DNA of 64,000 nucleotides from Monomorium pharaonis (lineage: Eukaryota > Arthropoda > Insecta > Hymenoptera > Formicidae): NCBI RefSeq assembly GCF_013373865.1, contig NC_050475.1, forward strand, positions 14,881,475-14,945,474, written 5' to 3'. A program made the translations under genes and the position numbers. The first letter of the stretch is position 1. Every line of letters begins with the position of its first letter. Under the pieces are notes generated by a model. That model was not told where the DNA came from. It searched no databases and was given only the letters and a program-made list of their open reading frames with translations. Positions 36,306 to 47,302 of this stretch are shown here, piece by piece.

Positions 36306-36457
36306 TGACAATAGTTACAGGAAAATTGGGAAATAAAAATGTGGGCACAACATCGAGATTAGGAGGTGCCAATCTTAGCAACCAGTCGAGATATGTGTCG
36401 GGGAAGAATCATTCGACTCATATAACAAGAAGTAGCAGTGTTGGTGTTTTAAATCAA
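36306..36457 (+). CDS. Host gene, exon 9 (two possible acceptors)
   Basis: Exon after acceptor TTCTCTTAATTAG, ending AATCAA|GTATGT; phase 1 in, 0 out, about residues 1266-1316. A second acceptor (TTACAG) 15 bases downstream at 36321 is also in frame and would drop five residues (VTIVT). Encodes GKLGNKNVGTTSRLGGANLS and a Ser/Thr/His-rich tail ending SSSVGVLNQ. Confidence 0.75.
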
Positions 36458-36522
36458 GTATGTGTTGAAATATACAATAAAATCACACATATACGTGAAA
36501 TAAAAATTACTACAATTTATAG

Positions 36523-36730
36523 AGTGATTCGGAATCGGATGCTGGTATAACAGGAGGAAGTAGTAGAGGATGGAACAGTCAATCTAATGCAAACAATAGG
36601 ACAAGCGGTCTGATGAGACCGACGATTAGTTCTCAAAATAAAATTAGCCATCAAAATAAAACGAATTTCTTTGGTAATAATACCTCGTCGATCTTAAGAA
36701 GACGAGGAATGCAAGGAGCTTTTTCAACAG
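36523..36730 (+). CDS. Host gene, exon 10
   Basis: 208-bp exon between acceptor AATTTATAG and donor CAACAG|GTATTT, phase 0 in and 1 out, separated from exon 9 by a 65-bp intron. About residues 1317-1386. Ser/Asn-rich: SDSESDAGITGGSSRGWNSQ through SILRRRGMQGAFST. No domain recognised. Confidence 0.8.
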
Positions 36731-36812
36731 GTATTTCAATTTCCACTTAATATCATAGCGAGGTAGACATATTAACAAACTGCTGTTTATTTAAAATATA
36801 TTTCTTTTATAG

Positions 36813-36945
36813 CTAATTTAAGTCAAGTGGGAAATCAGGAAGATTCAAGTTCGGAAGACACTTCGTCGAATGGAAACGGAGGAAAACCAGCGCTTCCGCC
36901 AAGACCTAGAAGTATTAGTATTAGTATTGACCATTCTTCTGCTAG
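36813..36945 (+). CDS. Host gene, exon 11 with proline-rich motif
   Basis: 133-bp exon between acceptor TTTTATAG and donor GCTAG|GTAAGA (close to consensus), phase 1 in and 2 out, about residues 1386-1430. It contains KPALPPRPRS, a class-type SH3-ligand pattern, followed by SISISIDHSS. The next intron is 16 kb and carries the non-LTR and DIRS elements. Confidence 0.8.
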
Positions 36946-37252
36946 GTAAGAATTTCATGTTTTTAAATTATTCTTAACTTTCATTATTAACAAGGGATAT
37001 TACTCAATCGTTTTATTCTAATTTTAATGAAACTTATATCATTAAATATCCTTGAAATGATGAATAATTATGTTAATTTTAATAGTCAATATCATTATTA
37101 AAATAGTTAAAAAGTAATACAAAAGTATTAATAGCGTTAATCAGACTCCAATTCGTACAGCTTATTAGATACAATCTGCCATGCATCATTCGTTTTGCAT
37201 AATCTGAATAGTAGTATATTATTTTTGGTTATTGCGAAGAATAATACCATAT

Positions 37253-37325
37253 GCCTCGGTGGTCGAATTGGCTAGGACGCTCGTACGGAATGACGAGAGA
37301 TCCGGGTTCGAACTCCGGCTGAGGT
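37253..37325 (+). repeat. tRNA-like 73-nt sequence
   Basis: GCCTCGG at the 5' end pairs over seven positions (two G-U) with CTGAGGT at the 3' end. The T arm CCGGG-TTCGAAC-TCCGG is canonical, and the D loop keeps A14 and GG. The anticodon arm CTCGT/ACGAG closes an 8-base loop without U33, so no valid anticodon can be read. Likely a tRNA pseudogene or SINE head. An inverted repeat (ATTGCGAAGAATAATACC / GGTGTTATTTTTCGCAAT) directly flanks it, extending the acceptor helix. Confidence 0.5.
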
Positions 37326-37343
37326 GTTATTTTTCGCAATAAA

Positions 37344-39177
37344 TTAATTTACAGTTTTTTGGGACAGGTGGGAAGGGGGGATTATAAGATGCTCTCGAGC
37401 ATTGAAATTTAGCTTGTTTGCTGCGTCGCAAGTCTGACGAACCCTGTCGGCGCGCAGTAAATAAAAAAGCTAAGAAAAATTAAAAATTTAATTTAATAAC
37501 ATCACTAAAATCCGATGTAGACCGTGAGGCGATTTCATAAAACTCATTGATATATTATTTTTGTTGACAATAATATATAAATATTTATGTATAATAATGA
37601 ATGAAATTTAAGTACATTTTAATTATATGAATGTTTTACTTTATTGGTCACAGGCAAATACCTTGAAAACAAATACAGTTTTAAAAACGTTCAGATTTTT
37701 TATTTACTAAATTTTAGAAACTTCTAAAGTTTAAATAAACATGTAATAATATTTCTTCATTTTAATTAGCCTTATTTTCTCTATTATGATAATATGTTGT
37801 AAAGTATAGCTTTAAAATGTATCTACACTGTATAAGTAATATTATTTTTCTTGTGAATTAATTGTACTGATAATTAATTAAGGGATTAGCTTAATTAACA
37901 TTGTTTATTAACAACAATACGGGCATAGTTATTTAGAGTTAGATTTACTAAATCAGCTTAAATATAATCTCATTAACAATATAAGTTATAAAAGAGAATG
38001 TTAAAAATGGGCCGATTTTTTCCCACGAAGGTATAAGTTAAAAAAGTGTTGTTTTTTTTTCTTTTTTTTTTTAGATTTTGACCTTCTAAATACAAAAAAA
38101 TATTAAAAAGTTTATGGGCGTTAGGGGGGCAACATCGTAAAAATTTAACAAGAATATGGTAAATCGTAGAAAGGGCATAGCAGGATAAGCATGTATTACC
38201 GCCGCACGGATTAGATTGAGATTTTTACAAAAAGTTGGCATTGATGTGAGATTAAATTTTCTCAAATATTATATCTGAAAAATCATTTTTGTTTATGCGA
38301 ATATCAGCGTGAATGTTTTACCATCCACACCACGTTTAGGATTGTAAATGAATAGTCTCGTAATTATATTATAGTCACTTTTATGGCGAGTTTATTGATA
38401 CACTCCGCGATATTGATCGTTTTACTTGACAGTTTATTTCACAACGAAGAAGCTTTCGATCGCGCACGCACTATTTTACAGCGACAACGCCTAGGAACAC
38501 GTATGCTCTGAGTCGCCGTATTGTGATTGAGATTAGGCGGCGACAACGCCTAGGAGCACACGCGAACTGACGTCGCTGCAAATATCGATGTGATGCGTAA
38601 CGACCGTGCTAATATCTCATCAAAGATCCGTAGATCTCACGATCACTAGTGGTAATGCGTCGCGACTTCGAGATCGTAATGATAACTGCGTGACCGGGAG
38701 AGAGAGAGAGAATCCGTGCTTATTACTCGGGGGCCGAACCAAAAGTGAGTGTCCTCTGCCCAAAAGACGTGCTATTTTTTTTTTTTTTTTATAATTCTCA
38801 TTTGCGTTATTTATAGACAAAAGAATGATCGTTGACGATGGCCTTTAAACAAATCCAAATATGGTCATGTATGCATGCTGACGTCACGCCACGATCTCGA
38901 GTCCGAACACGATGCCAAATGCATCTATAATGCTTTGATATTATTAATTTTATATGCACGATTTCTATACGCAACAATTTTTATGGCGGTCATAGGAAGA
39001 GAAGAAAAATCAAAACAATTTTTTTTCTCGAAAATGGCTAAACCGATTTTGATTAAAAAAAATGAATTTTAATCCCACAATGTTATAAAAAATTACAAAT
39101 TTAAAAAAAAATACGGATAAAAAAAATATTCAAAATTTTTTAAAATTTTGTTCTATGAGGTCCAGATGGGGTACTAT
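37344..39177. other. Intron with a duplicated GC-rich block
   Basis: Mostly AT-rich. CGACAACGCCTAGGA(A/G)CAC occurs twice (about 38482 and 38540). A GC-richer stretch at 38440-38900 contains GATCCGTAGATCTCACGATC and a GA microsatellite. No gene supported. Confidence 0.35.
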
Positions 39178-39322
39178 GGCCGGTATTCATAGTCGGATCT
39201 TATATTTAAGATCATCTTAAGTACTGTCTTAAGATGCCATCAACCAATCACAGAGCCGTATTAGCATCTTTAGACATTGCTTGAGACGATCTTGAAATAA
39301 GATTTGACTATGAATACCGGCC
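39178..39322. mobile_element. 145-bp MITE with GGCCGGTATTCATAGTC ends
   Basis: Perfectly terminal GGCCGGTATTCATAGTC and its complement, extended inward by GGATCTTAT / ATAAGAT. Flanked by TAT on both sides, a possible 3-bp duplication. Non-coding hairpin element. Confidence 0.75.
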
Positions 39323-40149
39323 TATCACCATCTTTTGTAGAAAAAAAAAATGACTTCCCTAGTATGACATTTCAGTTTAAAAATGGAGGGGTACTACATC
39401 GGAAGGGTACTACATATATAAACATTAATAGATATGTATGTATTTCATTATTTATGTACATATATACGTAATGTATACATTATTAAATATATATACAAGG
39501 TGGTACAAACGGCTATAAACGTACAAACCTTATAAAAAAATAAAAAGCATCGAGATAAGTACAAGGAACGAGAAACAATTAGAATCGACTACATAGTTTT
39601 GAGAAAAATTGCTAAATAGTGTGCGAATAAACGCGCAGTGGGTGGGCATCGTAGGCTTTAATCACTCTGTATACATACATTATCCAAACAAAATTACCTT
39701 TTTAAAACGGTAAAAAAGGCGTCAAGTGTATGGTTTTTCTTGAAGGAAAAAAATCATAAATCCTAGAATACTTTTGATCAAATTTAACCTAAGTGATACA
39801 TACCTTTATGGTTGGAAAAATCACATTTATTTATGTATGAAATAAACACAAGATAAAATATTTTAGTAATACACATTAACATTTTCTACAAAAATAATGA
39901 TATCAAAATAATTTGCGCCAATTATAATAATAAATATTTTTATGAACTAAAACATCCACTCTATTAGTATTCTTTAGCCAATATACACAATTAAGGTATT
40001 GGCTGCTTTGGGTCCATACTAGGATGGAATGAAGAAGAATAATTTGTTGATATTTGTTAATAGAATTTTATCTAAGGTATCATCTTAGATTTTTGTAATA
40101 TACATATATATGAGGCATTCTTTATTAACCGGGCCACCCTATCTCTCCA

Positions 40150-41262
40150 TTTCAGATTTTGTCAAAAAATATTCTGTAGGTGCTTAAATTGTAGGTACAA
40201 ATGTAAGGTTTCAAATGCCATTGAGCGATTTTTGAAATTTAAAATGGCGAATCTAATATGGCAGATCCAATATGGCGGCTGCAATCAGCAAAACTTATAA
40301 TTAATTCAATAACGTCGTTGTTTGCAGTGCGCAAAACTCTTCGTAGTAGCTTGAAAACGATTACTTAAAGGTTTTTGTGTCGCTGATGACGAATCCGATG
40401 TTACATTTACAAAAATGTTGGCGAATTGAAGATGGCAGCCACATGCTCCACTTTTACACTCTAAATCACTCAAAATTTATCGGAACAGTTTAAAAATGGT
40501 AATTCAAAGGTTTTTGGGATTGCTAATTACGAATCTAATTTAGGAATTACGAAATTAAAAATGGCGAATTTTATATGACTGCTGCATGTCCGAAAATTAA
40601 ATTGTAGACTACGAAAGACGTATTTTAACAGGTTAAAAACAATACATGTAACATTTTTACAATCGTTAATTATGTATTCTTAGTCAAACTCTAAAGCACT
40701 AAAATCTATATTAAGATAATCTGAAAAGATTTAAAACTAATCATGCCAGTGTTTTTAATGTCAGTAGTTATTACTGTGAATTTCAATGCGTCTTAATTAG
40801 GCATCTGCAATTGTTCAAATTGAATCGGTGAATTAAAATTACCTTCTAAAAAAGTCATTTTAAATTACATTTTTGATAACAAAGTAAAAATTTTGCTGTG
40901 GCCAGTAATGAACAAAATTTAATAATTTGATATAGTTAACCTACCAGCTATATTTTAATGTAAATTAACAAATTACAACGTTTCGACGCATGGTTTTGGG
41001 CCCTTATATAATTTTATGTATAATCAGCGACACAAAAACCTTTAAGTAATCGTTTTCAAACTGCTATAAGGAATTTTGCGCAATGCAATCAACAACGTCA
41101 TTGAATTAATTATGAGTTTTGCCGATTGCAGCCGCCATATTGATTTCACCATTTTAAATTTCAAAAATCGGCCAACGGCGTTTGAAACTTTACATCAAAA
41201 AATATTTTGTAAGTGCTTAAATTGTAGATACAAATGTAAAGTTTCAAACGCCATTTAATACA
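40150..41262. mobile_element. 1.1-kb inverted-repeat element
   Basis: Arms 40150-40400 and 41020-41262 are complementary: AATATGGCGGCTGCAATC, AAAGGTTTTTGTGTCGCTGA and GTGCTTAAATTGTAG blocks. The spacer holds repeated AATGGCG(A/G)AT motifs. An AT microsatellite (41284-41335) follows. Confidence 0.65.
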
Positions 41263-41276
41263 TATATAAATGATTG

Positions 41277-41335
<59 letters not shown>

Positions 41336-41569
41336 ATATGCATGTGTATTTTATTCTTTTTTCTCTTTTTTTGTGTCATGTTTTTCCCTGAATATTATAA
41401 AATAGTTTTTATCTTTTAATAGTGAAAACGAAGAATATTTTAAAGATAAATTTGCCTAGAAATATCAAGAGAAATAAGAGTGAGAAAGAATTAATACGAA
41501 AAGAAAATTGATACAGTAAATAGAAACAAGAAAAACTGAAAAATATAAGAGAGAGAGAGAGAGAAAGAG

Positions 41570-42945
41570 AGATTGATTGATTGATTGATTGATTGATCTT
41601 TTATTAGCTTTCTCAGCTATTTTCAATACATATATATACAATTTTATGCTACATCATTAAAAACAAACTCTTTTAGCATTCGTTTAAACATTTCTAAACG
41701 ATTACAATGTTTAACTTCGGGTGGTAATGCGTTATACATTAACACACCCTCATAAAATAAACTTTTGCGCGCTTCTTGTTTTTCAAAATTCAATAACAAT
41801 ATCCCCTGTCTGCCTAGTTTCGCGTTCTCCCTCTACTATTCTAAGTCTATTACTAAATTGCTCCGGCATCATATTATTTAAAATCTTAAAAATAAATATG
41901 CACGTGTTGTAATACAGCCTTTGTCTTATGGTCATAAATTGCAACGCTTGGTGCATACATTTAACTTTGGTACGTCTGTCACATTGCAATATGACTCTCA
42001 TAGCTCTATTTTGCGCTTTTTGGAGTCTACTTAACTGTGTATCTCCCATATCTATTAGTAGCGTCGCACAATACTCAAAGTGAGGTGCTATAATTGTCTT
42101 GTATATCGTACATCTAGTGTAAGCCGAGATAAAGTTCCTTATTCTATTTAAAAAACTTATTTTTTTCCCTATTTTCTTTAGCATGTAATCACAGTGACTG
42201 CTAAATCTAAGTCTATCATCAATAATTATATCTCATTTCCATCCAAACATCTCAGTGTATTGCCTCAATTCTTTTCTTATCCCTGTAACTAACATATATT
42301 TTGTTTTCCCCGAATTCATCTTCAGTTTATTAATATTCATCCATTCCTCCACTACGTTAAATGCAATATTCAATTTCCTCTCTACTTCCGCACTACTCTC
42401 ACCTGTTACATATATTAAGGTATCGTCCGCAAACATTTTTATATTACACATATCCAAGCAAACGTTAACAATATCATTCATATATATTATAAACAACAAT
42501 GGGCCCAATACCGAACCTTGTGGCACTCCGTATTCCGTAGTCAGTATCTTAGACCATCTATCATTAAATTGAACTTGTTGCATTCTATCTTTTAAGTACG
42601 ACCTAAACCATTCTAGAACTGTTCCTGTAATACCATACTGGTATAATTTCTCTAATAATATTTCTCTATCAATTGTCTCGAAAGCTCGTTTAAGATCTAC
42701 AAAAATAACTCCTACTATTTGTCTCTCACTAATAATCAATTTCCATTCATCTATAACTGTTTGAATTGCTGTTTCACACGAATAATTTTTCCTGAAGCCC
42801 GACTGATGTTCTGTATGATATTATTACTTTCTAGGTAGACCTCAATTTGCTTTTTAACTATTATTTCTAATACTTTTTCATATATTGGTAATATATTAAT
42901 AGGCCTATAATCACTTGCCCTTGTGTTGTTTTACAAAGAGTGCAT
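41570..42945 (-). pseudogene. 5'-truncated jockey/CR1-group non-LTR retrotransposon
   Basis: Reverse transcriptase of a non-LTR element read on the - strand. Starting near 42930 the translation runs DYRPINILPIYEKVLEIIVK, then (after a frameshift near 42815) HQSGFRKNYSCETAIQTVID. It continues FVDLKRAFETIDREILLEKL, GVPQGSVLGPLLFIIYMNDI and the catalytic FADDTLIY. A TGA at about 42230 separates this from the C-terminal part (42184-41783), which contains the usual thumb/tail NYxCTIYKTIIAPHFEYCAT-like stretch. The 3' end is a (TGAT)n tail at 41574-41598. No endonuclease or ORF1 remains, so it is 5'-truncated, and the frameshift and stop show it is dead. Jockey versus CR1/L2 assignment is uncertain. 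Confidence 0.88.
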
Positions 42946-43500
42946 ATTAGGGATAGTATTTCGTGCATTTCGTAATTTTCTAATAAGATGGTTACGAAAG
43001 GAGAATGTATAAAGAATCAATTGTGATAAATCTTCGTTAATTTAATATTCCATAAAAAACAATGAGAGATTTTGATGCGGCAAATATTATATTATTTGTA
43101 GGTTCCATACGTTTTCATCGCTTTCTTTCTTTCGACTTTCTTATTTACAGAAGTTTATTACAATTTAAATTTGTCCTATTTTTATTAATAATTCATAATC
43201 TCGTCATGTAATCGCGAGTGTGCGTAGCAGCTATCGACGCGAGCTTAGGCGCAGTGCGGCGAGACGTGAGAACGGCGACGACGCCACGCTTCTCCTTCTT
43301 CCCCCCGCTGCCGCCGCCGGCAGCCAATACTTGAGACAGTAGGCCGTGCTATGGCTCGAGCGACTCGAGCCCTTCCTTCGGCGCGCAAGGCGCGCTCTCA
43401 TTCGCATAATTTAAAAAATTCATATCTCGATTATTAGCAGACCCAACCCATAACAATATTGGACTTTTATGTTCATCTCGATCCCATCTACCTTTTTACG
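42946..43500. other. Intron; GC-rich patch at 43200-43400
   Basis: AT-rich at first, then a GC-rich patch (CGGCGACGACGCCACGC, GCCGCCGCCGGCAGCC) ending in a GCGCGC-AAG-GCGCGC hairpin at 43382-43397. It may be the end of a non-autonomous element similar in style to family A. No ORF. Confidence 0.35.
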
Positions 43501-43519
43501 AACAGTGACCAGTATGCTC

Positions 43520-43539
43520 TGGGACTCCCTGTATATACA

Positions 43540-43604
<65 letters not shown>

Positions 43605-43631
43605 TATGTATGTATGTATGTATATACATAC

Positions 43632-43681
<50 letters not shown>

Positions 43682-43780
43682 TATGTATGTATGTATGTAT
43701 ATATAGATATGTACACACATACATACTTAAATTTACGCGCGCGCGCGCGCGCGCGCGCACACACACACACACACACAATT
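43520..43780. repeat. Compound self-complementary microsatellite
   Basis: ACAT repeats, (AT)n, GTAT repeats, a second ACAT/(AT)n/GTAT cycle, then (CG)n and (CA)n. The ACAT and GTAT tracts are complementary, so the region can form two hairpins. Open frames here (runs of Tyr-Ile/His-Thr) are artefacts. Confidence 0.9.
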
Positions 43781-44144
43781 ACACAATGTTATTCTTTTCT
43801 TTCTTTTTCTCTCTCTTTCTCTCCCTTTTTCTTAATTTGACAATAACACTCTTTTTAACATACATTAATTGTAATTTATTTATATGTGTATATATGTGAC
43901 TTACTTTATTTTATTCTTCTTACTCTTTCTTAATTTTTCTTAATTATTAAAATTTTTTTTTCTCTCTCTTTCCTTACCGACTCTTTCTTTCTTTTATCTA
44001 TTTTTCTTCTATTCTACTTTACCTTCAAATACAGTGTTTCTTCCTTTCTTTCTTTTAATATAACTAAAAATAAAACATGGCACAAAGTATATTGACTTAT
44101 CTCAAAATAATTATTTTCATTAAAAAAAAAATAAAAATTTTATA

Positions 44145-44840
44145 CAATATACTTATCTGATTGTATAACGGATAGTACGTTATACTATAATCTCTTTTCG
44201 CAATGTAATATGCGTACAGAAACTAAATAAAAACTTACTCGCCATTAACCTCGCGCACGTCACATCATTAATCCCGAACTGTCACATTATCGCCGTGAAA
44301 CTCGCCGCGGACTCGTCTGCTAACGTCAAAGTATATTCGACTACGAACGCGCACTTCTCATCGGATCTACGAGACTTTTCTTATAAGAAATTATTAACCG
44401 TACGATTTACAGATATATCACTTAATATTTATTCTTTACTCTCACAAAACGATCATATCACGAATGACAGCGATTTATCATCATATCAATATGCAGTATA
44501 TATTTTATAAGAAACTGTCACAGGTAAGTCTTAGAAGAGCCCTCTCGTGTTGAATTCGTGTACTCGACAAAGACCGACGACGTATCTTAAATGAAAAATT
44601 TACATTTTGGACTTTGCGTCGCTATATCTCCGCTCGTAGAGCACGCAGAAAAAAAATAAAAACATTTTTTTTATAAATTAAACCCAAGCTTTTGATTGAA
44701 CCTAGTTAGAACTCGGTCGGTTAAATCATTATTAAGATCTGATAATCTCAGGTGCTCGCAAGTCGCGTACTCGCGTAAATGTACGGTAGTCTCGCGCTGG
44801 TCTTCACTTGGCGCGAGACACTACCGTGTCTCTTGATATA
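44145..44840. repeat. Dispersed repeat family A, copy 2
   Basis: Diverged second copy of the repeat at 1-770, same orientation. The terminal hairpin stem here is TCTCGCGC with GCGCGAGA (about 44792-44818), again followed by CTCTTGATAT. Differences from copy 1 are compensatory in the stem. No gene seen. Confidence 0.6.
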
Positions 44841-45419
44841 AATAATAAAATACATATATATTAATGTTTATATATGTAGTATACAAAAAGAAAAAATATA
44901 TAAAAATAAAAATACAACACATTAAGAAACAAAAAAGAAAAATGGAATATCTTGTCTCATTCTCGTTGCGGTTTTGGGTTCGGCAGAGAACGAGATTAAA
45001 AGAATACAAGAAAATAGTTTTGAGAAAATGAAATGGACTAAGCATATTCACATACAGTTTACAAAATCATAGCAAGTATACCAAGTATACAAAATGACAT
45101 AAGTTATGTTAAATAAATGAAGAAACCTATTTAAAATTATATGCACAATCAAAAGTTTAATTGCTTACATGTTTACTTACAAACGCACACAAAACATACC
45201 TTCTTTTACCTTTCTTCCCTTCAACCTTCCAAAAAAACTTATATGGATTTTCTAATGGCTCAATATATCATCCTTTCTACAATTTACCATATTCTTCCCC
45301 AGATAGGAAAATTGCAAAATAAATGCACAATTATTGCATCTTCTATTTACCTGAATTTTGCAATAATTGTTGCAAGTGAGACTACAAAACGCATATGTTT
45401 TGATGAAAACAAATTTGAA
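44841..45419. other. Intron without recognisable features
   Basis: AT-rich. Open frames on either strand have no family resemblance. Confidence 0.35.
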
Positions 45420-45690
45420 AATTACTTTGCGTAAATATTACATTGAATTAAAAAATAAATTTTGAATTTATTTACGTAATTATTACGACACTGTATTTAG
45501 AAATAATTTTCGAATCTTATTGCGTAATTATCATGACATTGTATTAGGAAATAAATTTTGAATTTTATTGTCTATATTATTATCTATATAAGTATTGCGA
45601 CATTATATTAAAAAATAAATTTTCAATTTGTTGACATAATTATTATGACATTGTATTGAAAAATACATTTTCAATTTATTTGCGTAATTA
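45420..45690. repeat. Minisatellite of about 65 bp
   Basis: About four diverged units such as GACATTGTATTAGGAAATAA then ATTTTGAATTTTATTGCGTA. The array continues after the nested elements as GTATTAAGAAATAAATTTTA at 50773, so the MITE and the DIRS element landed inside it. Confidence 0.65.
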
Positions 45691-45877
45691 CTATACGTGG
45701 AGAGAATTTTCTCTTAAAATTTACCTTCAAAATCTAGTAATTGTGGGATAATGTAAATTTTACTATACTTTTAGTCAATTTTACTAAAAAGTATAGTAAT
45801 TCCTCGAGGTCATACATTATCTCATAATTGTAAGATTAAACGAACTTACCTAGTGAAGTTCGATCTTAATTATGTCG

Positions 45878-46003
45878 GGGCCTCGTCCGGATGATAATTA
45901 TGTAGTCGCGCTTCCATGCGCGTTACCAACAGAGTTCAGATCCAAAGCAATCGGTGCGCCACGGGCGGTCCCATCCGAGCGTTCCGTGGCACGCGCCGCT
46001 CAT
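45878..46003 (-). repeat. DIRS inverted terminal repeat (3' end)
   Basis: Complement of 50585-50710: GGCCTCGTCCGGATGATAAT, then GCGCTTCCATGCGCGTTACC and ACGGGCGGTCCCATCCGAGC. Outside it, 45830-45877 (GTAAGATTAAACGAACTTAC ...) is unique to this end. Confidence 0.85.
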
Positions 46004-46113
46004 GTTTCAGAGCTGGGGCAAAGCGCTCAAGAATATTATGTCTGAGCTGGGGTGAACCCAGCCCAGAGGGAGGAGAAAAAATTTTCCACTTCGTTGTTTT
46101 TCGGGTGGGAAGT

Positions 46114-46217
46114 TCATCCGGACGAGGCCCCGACATAATTAAGATCGAACTTCACTAGGTAAGTTCGTTTAATCTTACAATTATGTCTTGGGCCTCGTCC
46201 GGATGATAATTATGTAG
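46114..46217 (-). repeat. DIRS internal complementary region (circle junction)
   Basis: 46114-46178 is the complement of the left extreme end (45830-45893), and 46179-46217 is the complement of the right extreme end (50682-50720). The two meet at ATTGTAAG / CTTACAATTATG. In DIRS elements such a region templates completion of the ends and formation of the circle. Confidence 0.85.
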
Positions 46218-46394
46218 ATGTTCAGAGCGAGCGGTTTGCCGGTTACCTATTAGGGTAGAGAAGTGTACAAGAGGTTGCAACTGAAAAAACCTGATGCTAT
46301 ATTTGCTTATAATTATTACAGAAAACGTAAAAGGAAATATGCAAGTATCCCTGGAGTAATTCCCGAAGACTTATTTTTAAAGGGAAAAAATAAA

Positions 46395-47294
46395 TTAAGC
46401 AGATAAAATACTGCTAGCAAACTCGTCCGGGTTTAGTATTGGCCTATTGTAAAAATTGGCAAAAACTCGAGATGAACCGGACCAACTGGCAGCTCTATAT
46501 ATCATATCGACCGCGACGCCTTTCTTTGCCGCTAGCGAGGTCGACGCGTGCCTCGTGCTATGCGCAGTAAAAGAGTCGTTGACTCCGCATTTCCGCAGTG
46601 AATCGCGAATCCACCTGCTGATTGTTTGTACCGAGACGGGACCATAAGGGCGTTTGTACGAGATGAATAATGAGTCGTTGTTAGCGGAGCGAAGGGCCGA
46701 AGTCCGTGATATATAATGCTCTAAGAGCTTGTAGATGCATAGATTATCGTGGCCGACAAAACGCGGGAATACTAAAAGAGGCTGAGATCTCCCGGGAGCC
46801 GATGTTTTTGTACGATCTGGGATTCTAAGGAGAACTCTTTCGGCGTGAAAAGAGATTTGCGATATTTTTATGTATGATAGCGTCTGGCAGCGCTGTCCAG
46901 ACGCAAGGGCCATAAGTAAGACCAATTTTTTGATAACACTTTCAAGGCTCAAGCCTTCATGGGGAAATTGCTTCCCCAGTTCTGCGATAACCGGTGATGG
47001 GTCCCAAACCCAGTCGTACCGGGGTCGCGATGGTTTGAGGACGCTAGCCCCTTTACAGAAGCGTTTTACTAAGGGGTCCTCTCCGATGCCGTTCTTCGAT
47101 ATGAGCGATATGGCCGACCGCGCGGTATTTAGTGTGGAGTACGTGCCGACAGAAGCCAGTTCTGTTGTTAAGAAGTCCAGAACCTGGTTTGGTAGAGGAG
47201 CAAACGGCGAGTAATTGTGTCGTAGGCAAAATCTCCACCACGAGCGAAGAGGGCGGGCGTATTGCTTTATGGTCGCAGGGGCCAGTGATGCCAT
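46395..47294 (-). CDS. DIRS tyrosine recombinase
   Basis: Integrates the circular cDNA by strand exchange. The protein from the ATG at 47294 begins MASLAPATIKQYARPLRSWW, the typical N-terminal SAM-like domain. The catalytic set is present: Arg in ASGQRCQTLSYIKI, HSTRH (His-x-x-Arg), Trp in RAASWSGSS and the nucleophile Tyr in FANFYNRP. 299 residues, no stops. The same frame is open upstream to about 47414 and encodes IIREAFRLREVPEAAIETL, which looks like genuine recombinase N-terminus. So translation probably starts earlier or by a frameshift from the overlapping pol frame (overlap about 90 bp). Confidence 0.93.
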   Translation of the reverse strand: MASLAPATIKQYARPLRSWWRFCLRHNYSPFAPLPNQVLDFLTTELASVGTYSTLNTARSAISLISKNGIGEDPLVKRFCKGASVLKPSRPRYDWVWDPSPVIAELGKQFPHEGLSLESVIKKLVLLMALASGQRCQTLSYIKISQISFHAERVLLRIPDRTKTSAPGRSQPLLVFPRFVGHDNLCIYKLLEHYISRTSALRSANNDSLFISYKRPYGPVSVQTISRWIRDSLRKCGVNDSFTAHSTRHASTSLAAKKGVAVDMIYRAASWSGSSRVFANFYNRPILNPDEFASSILSA

Positions 47295-47302
47295 TAGCGT
47301 TT

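Noticed and set aside
37253..37325. A functional tRNA gene
   Set aside because: The anticodon loop has eight bases and lacks U33, and no T-run terminator follows immediately.
43420..43900. Several Tyr-Ile and His-Thr rich open frames on both strands
   Set aside because: Products of the compound AT/GTAT/CA microsatellite.
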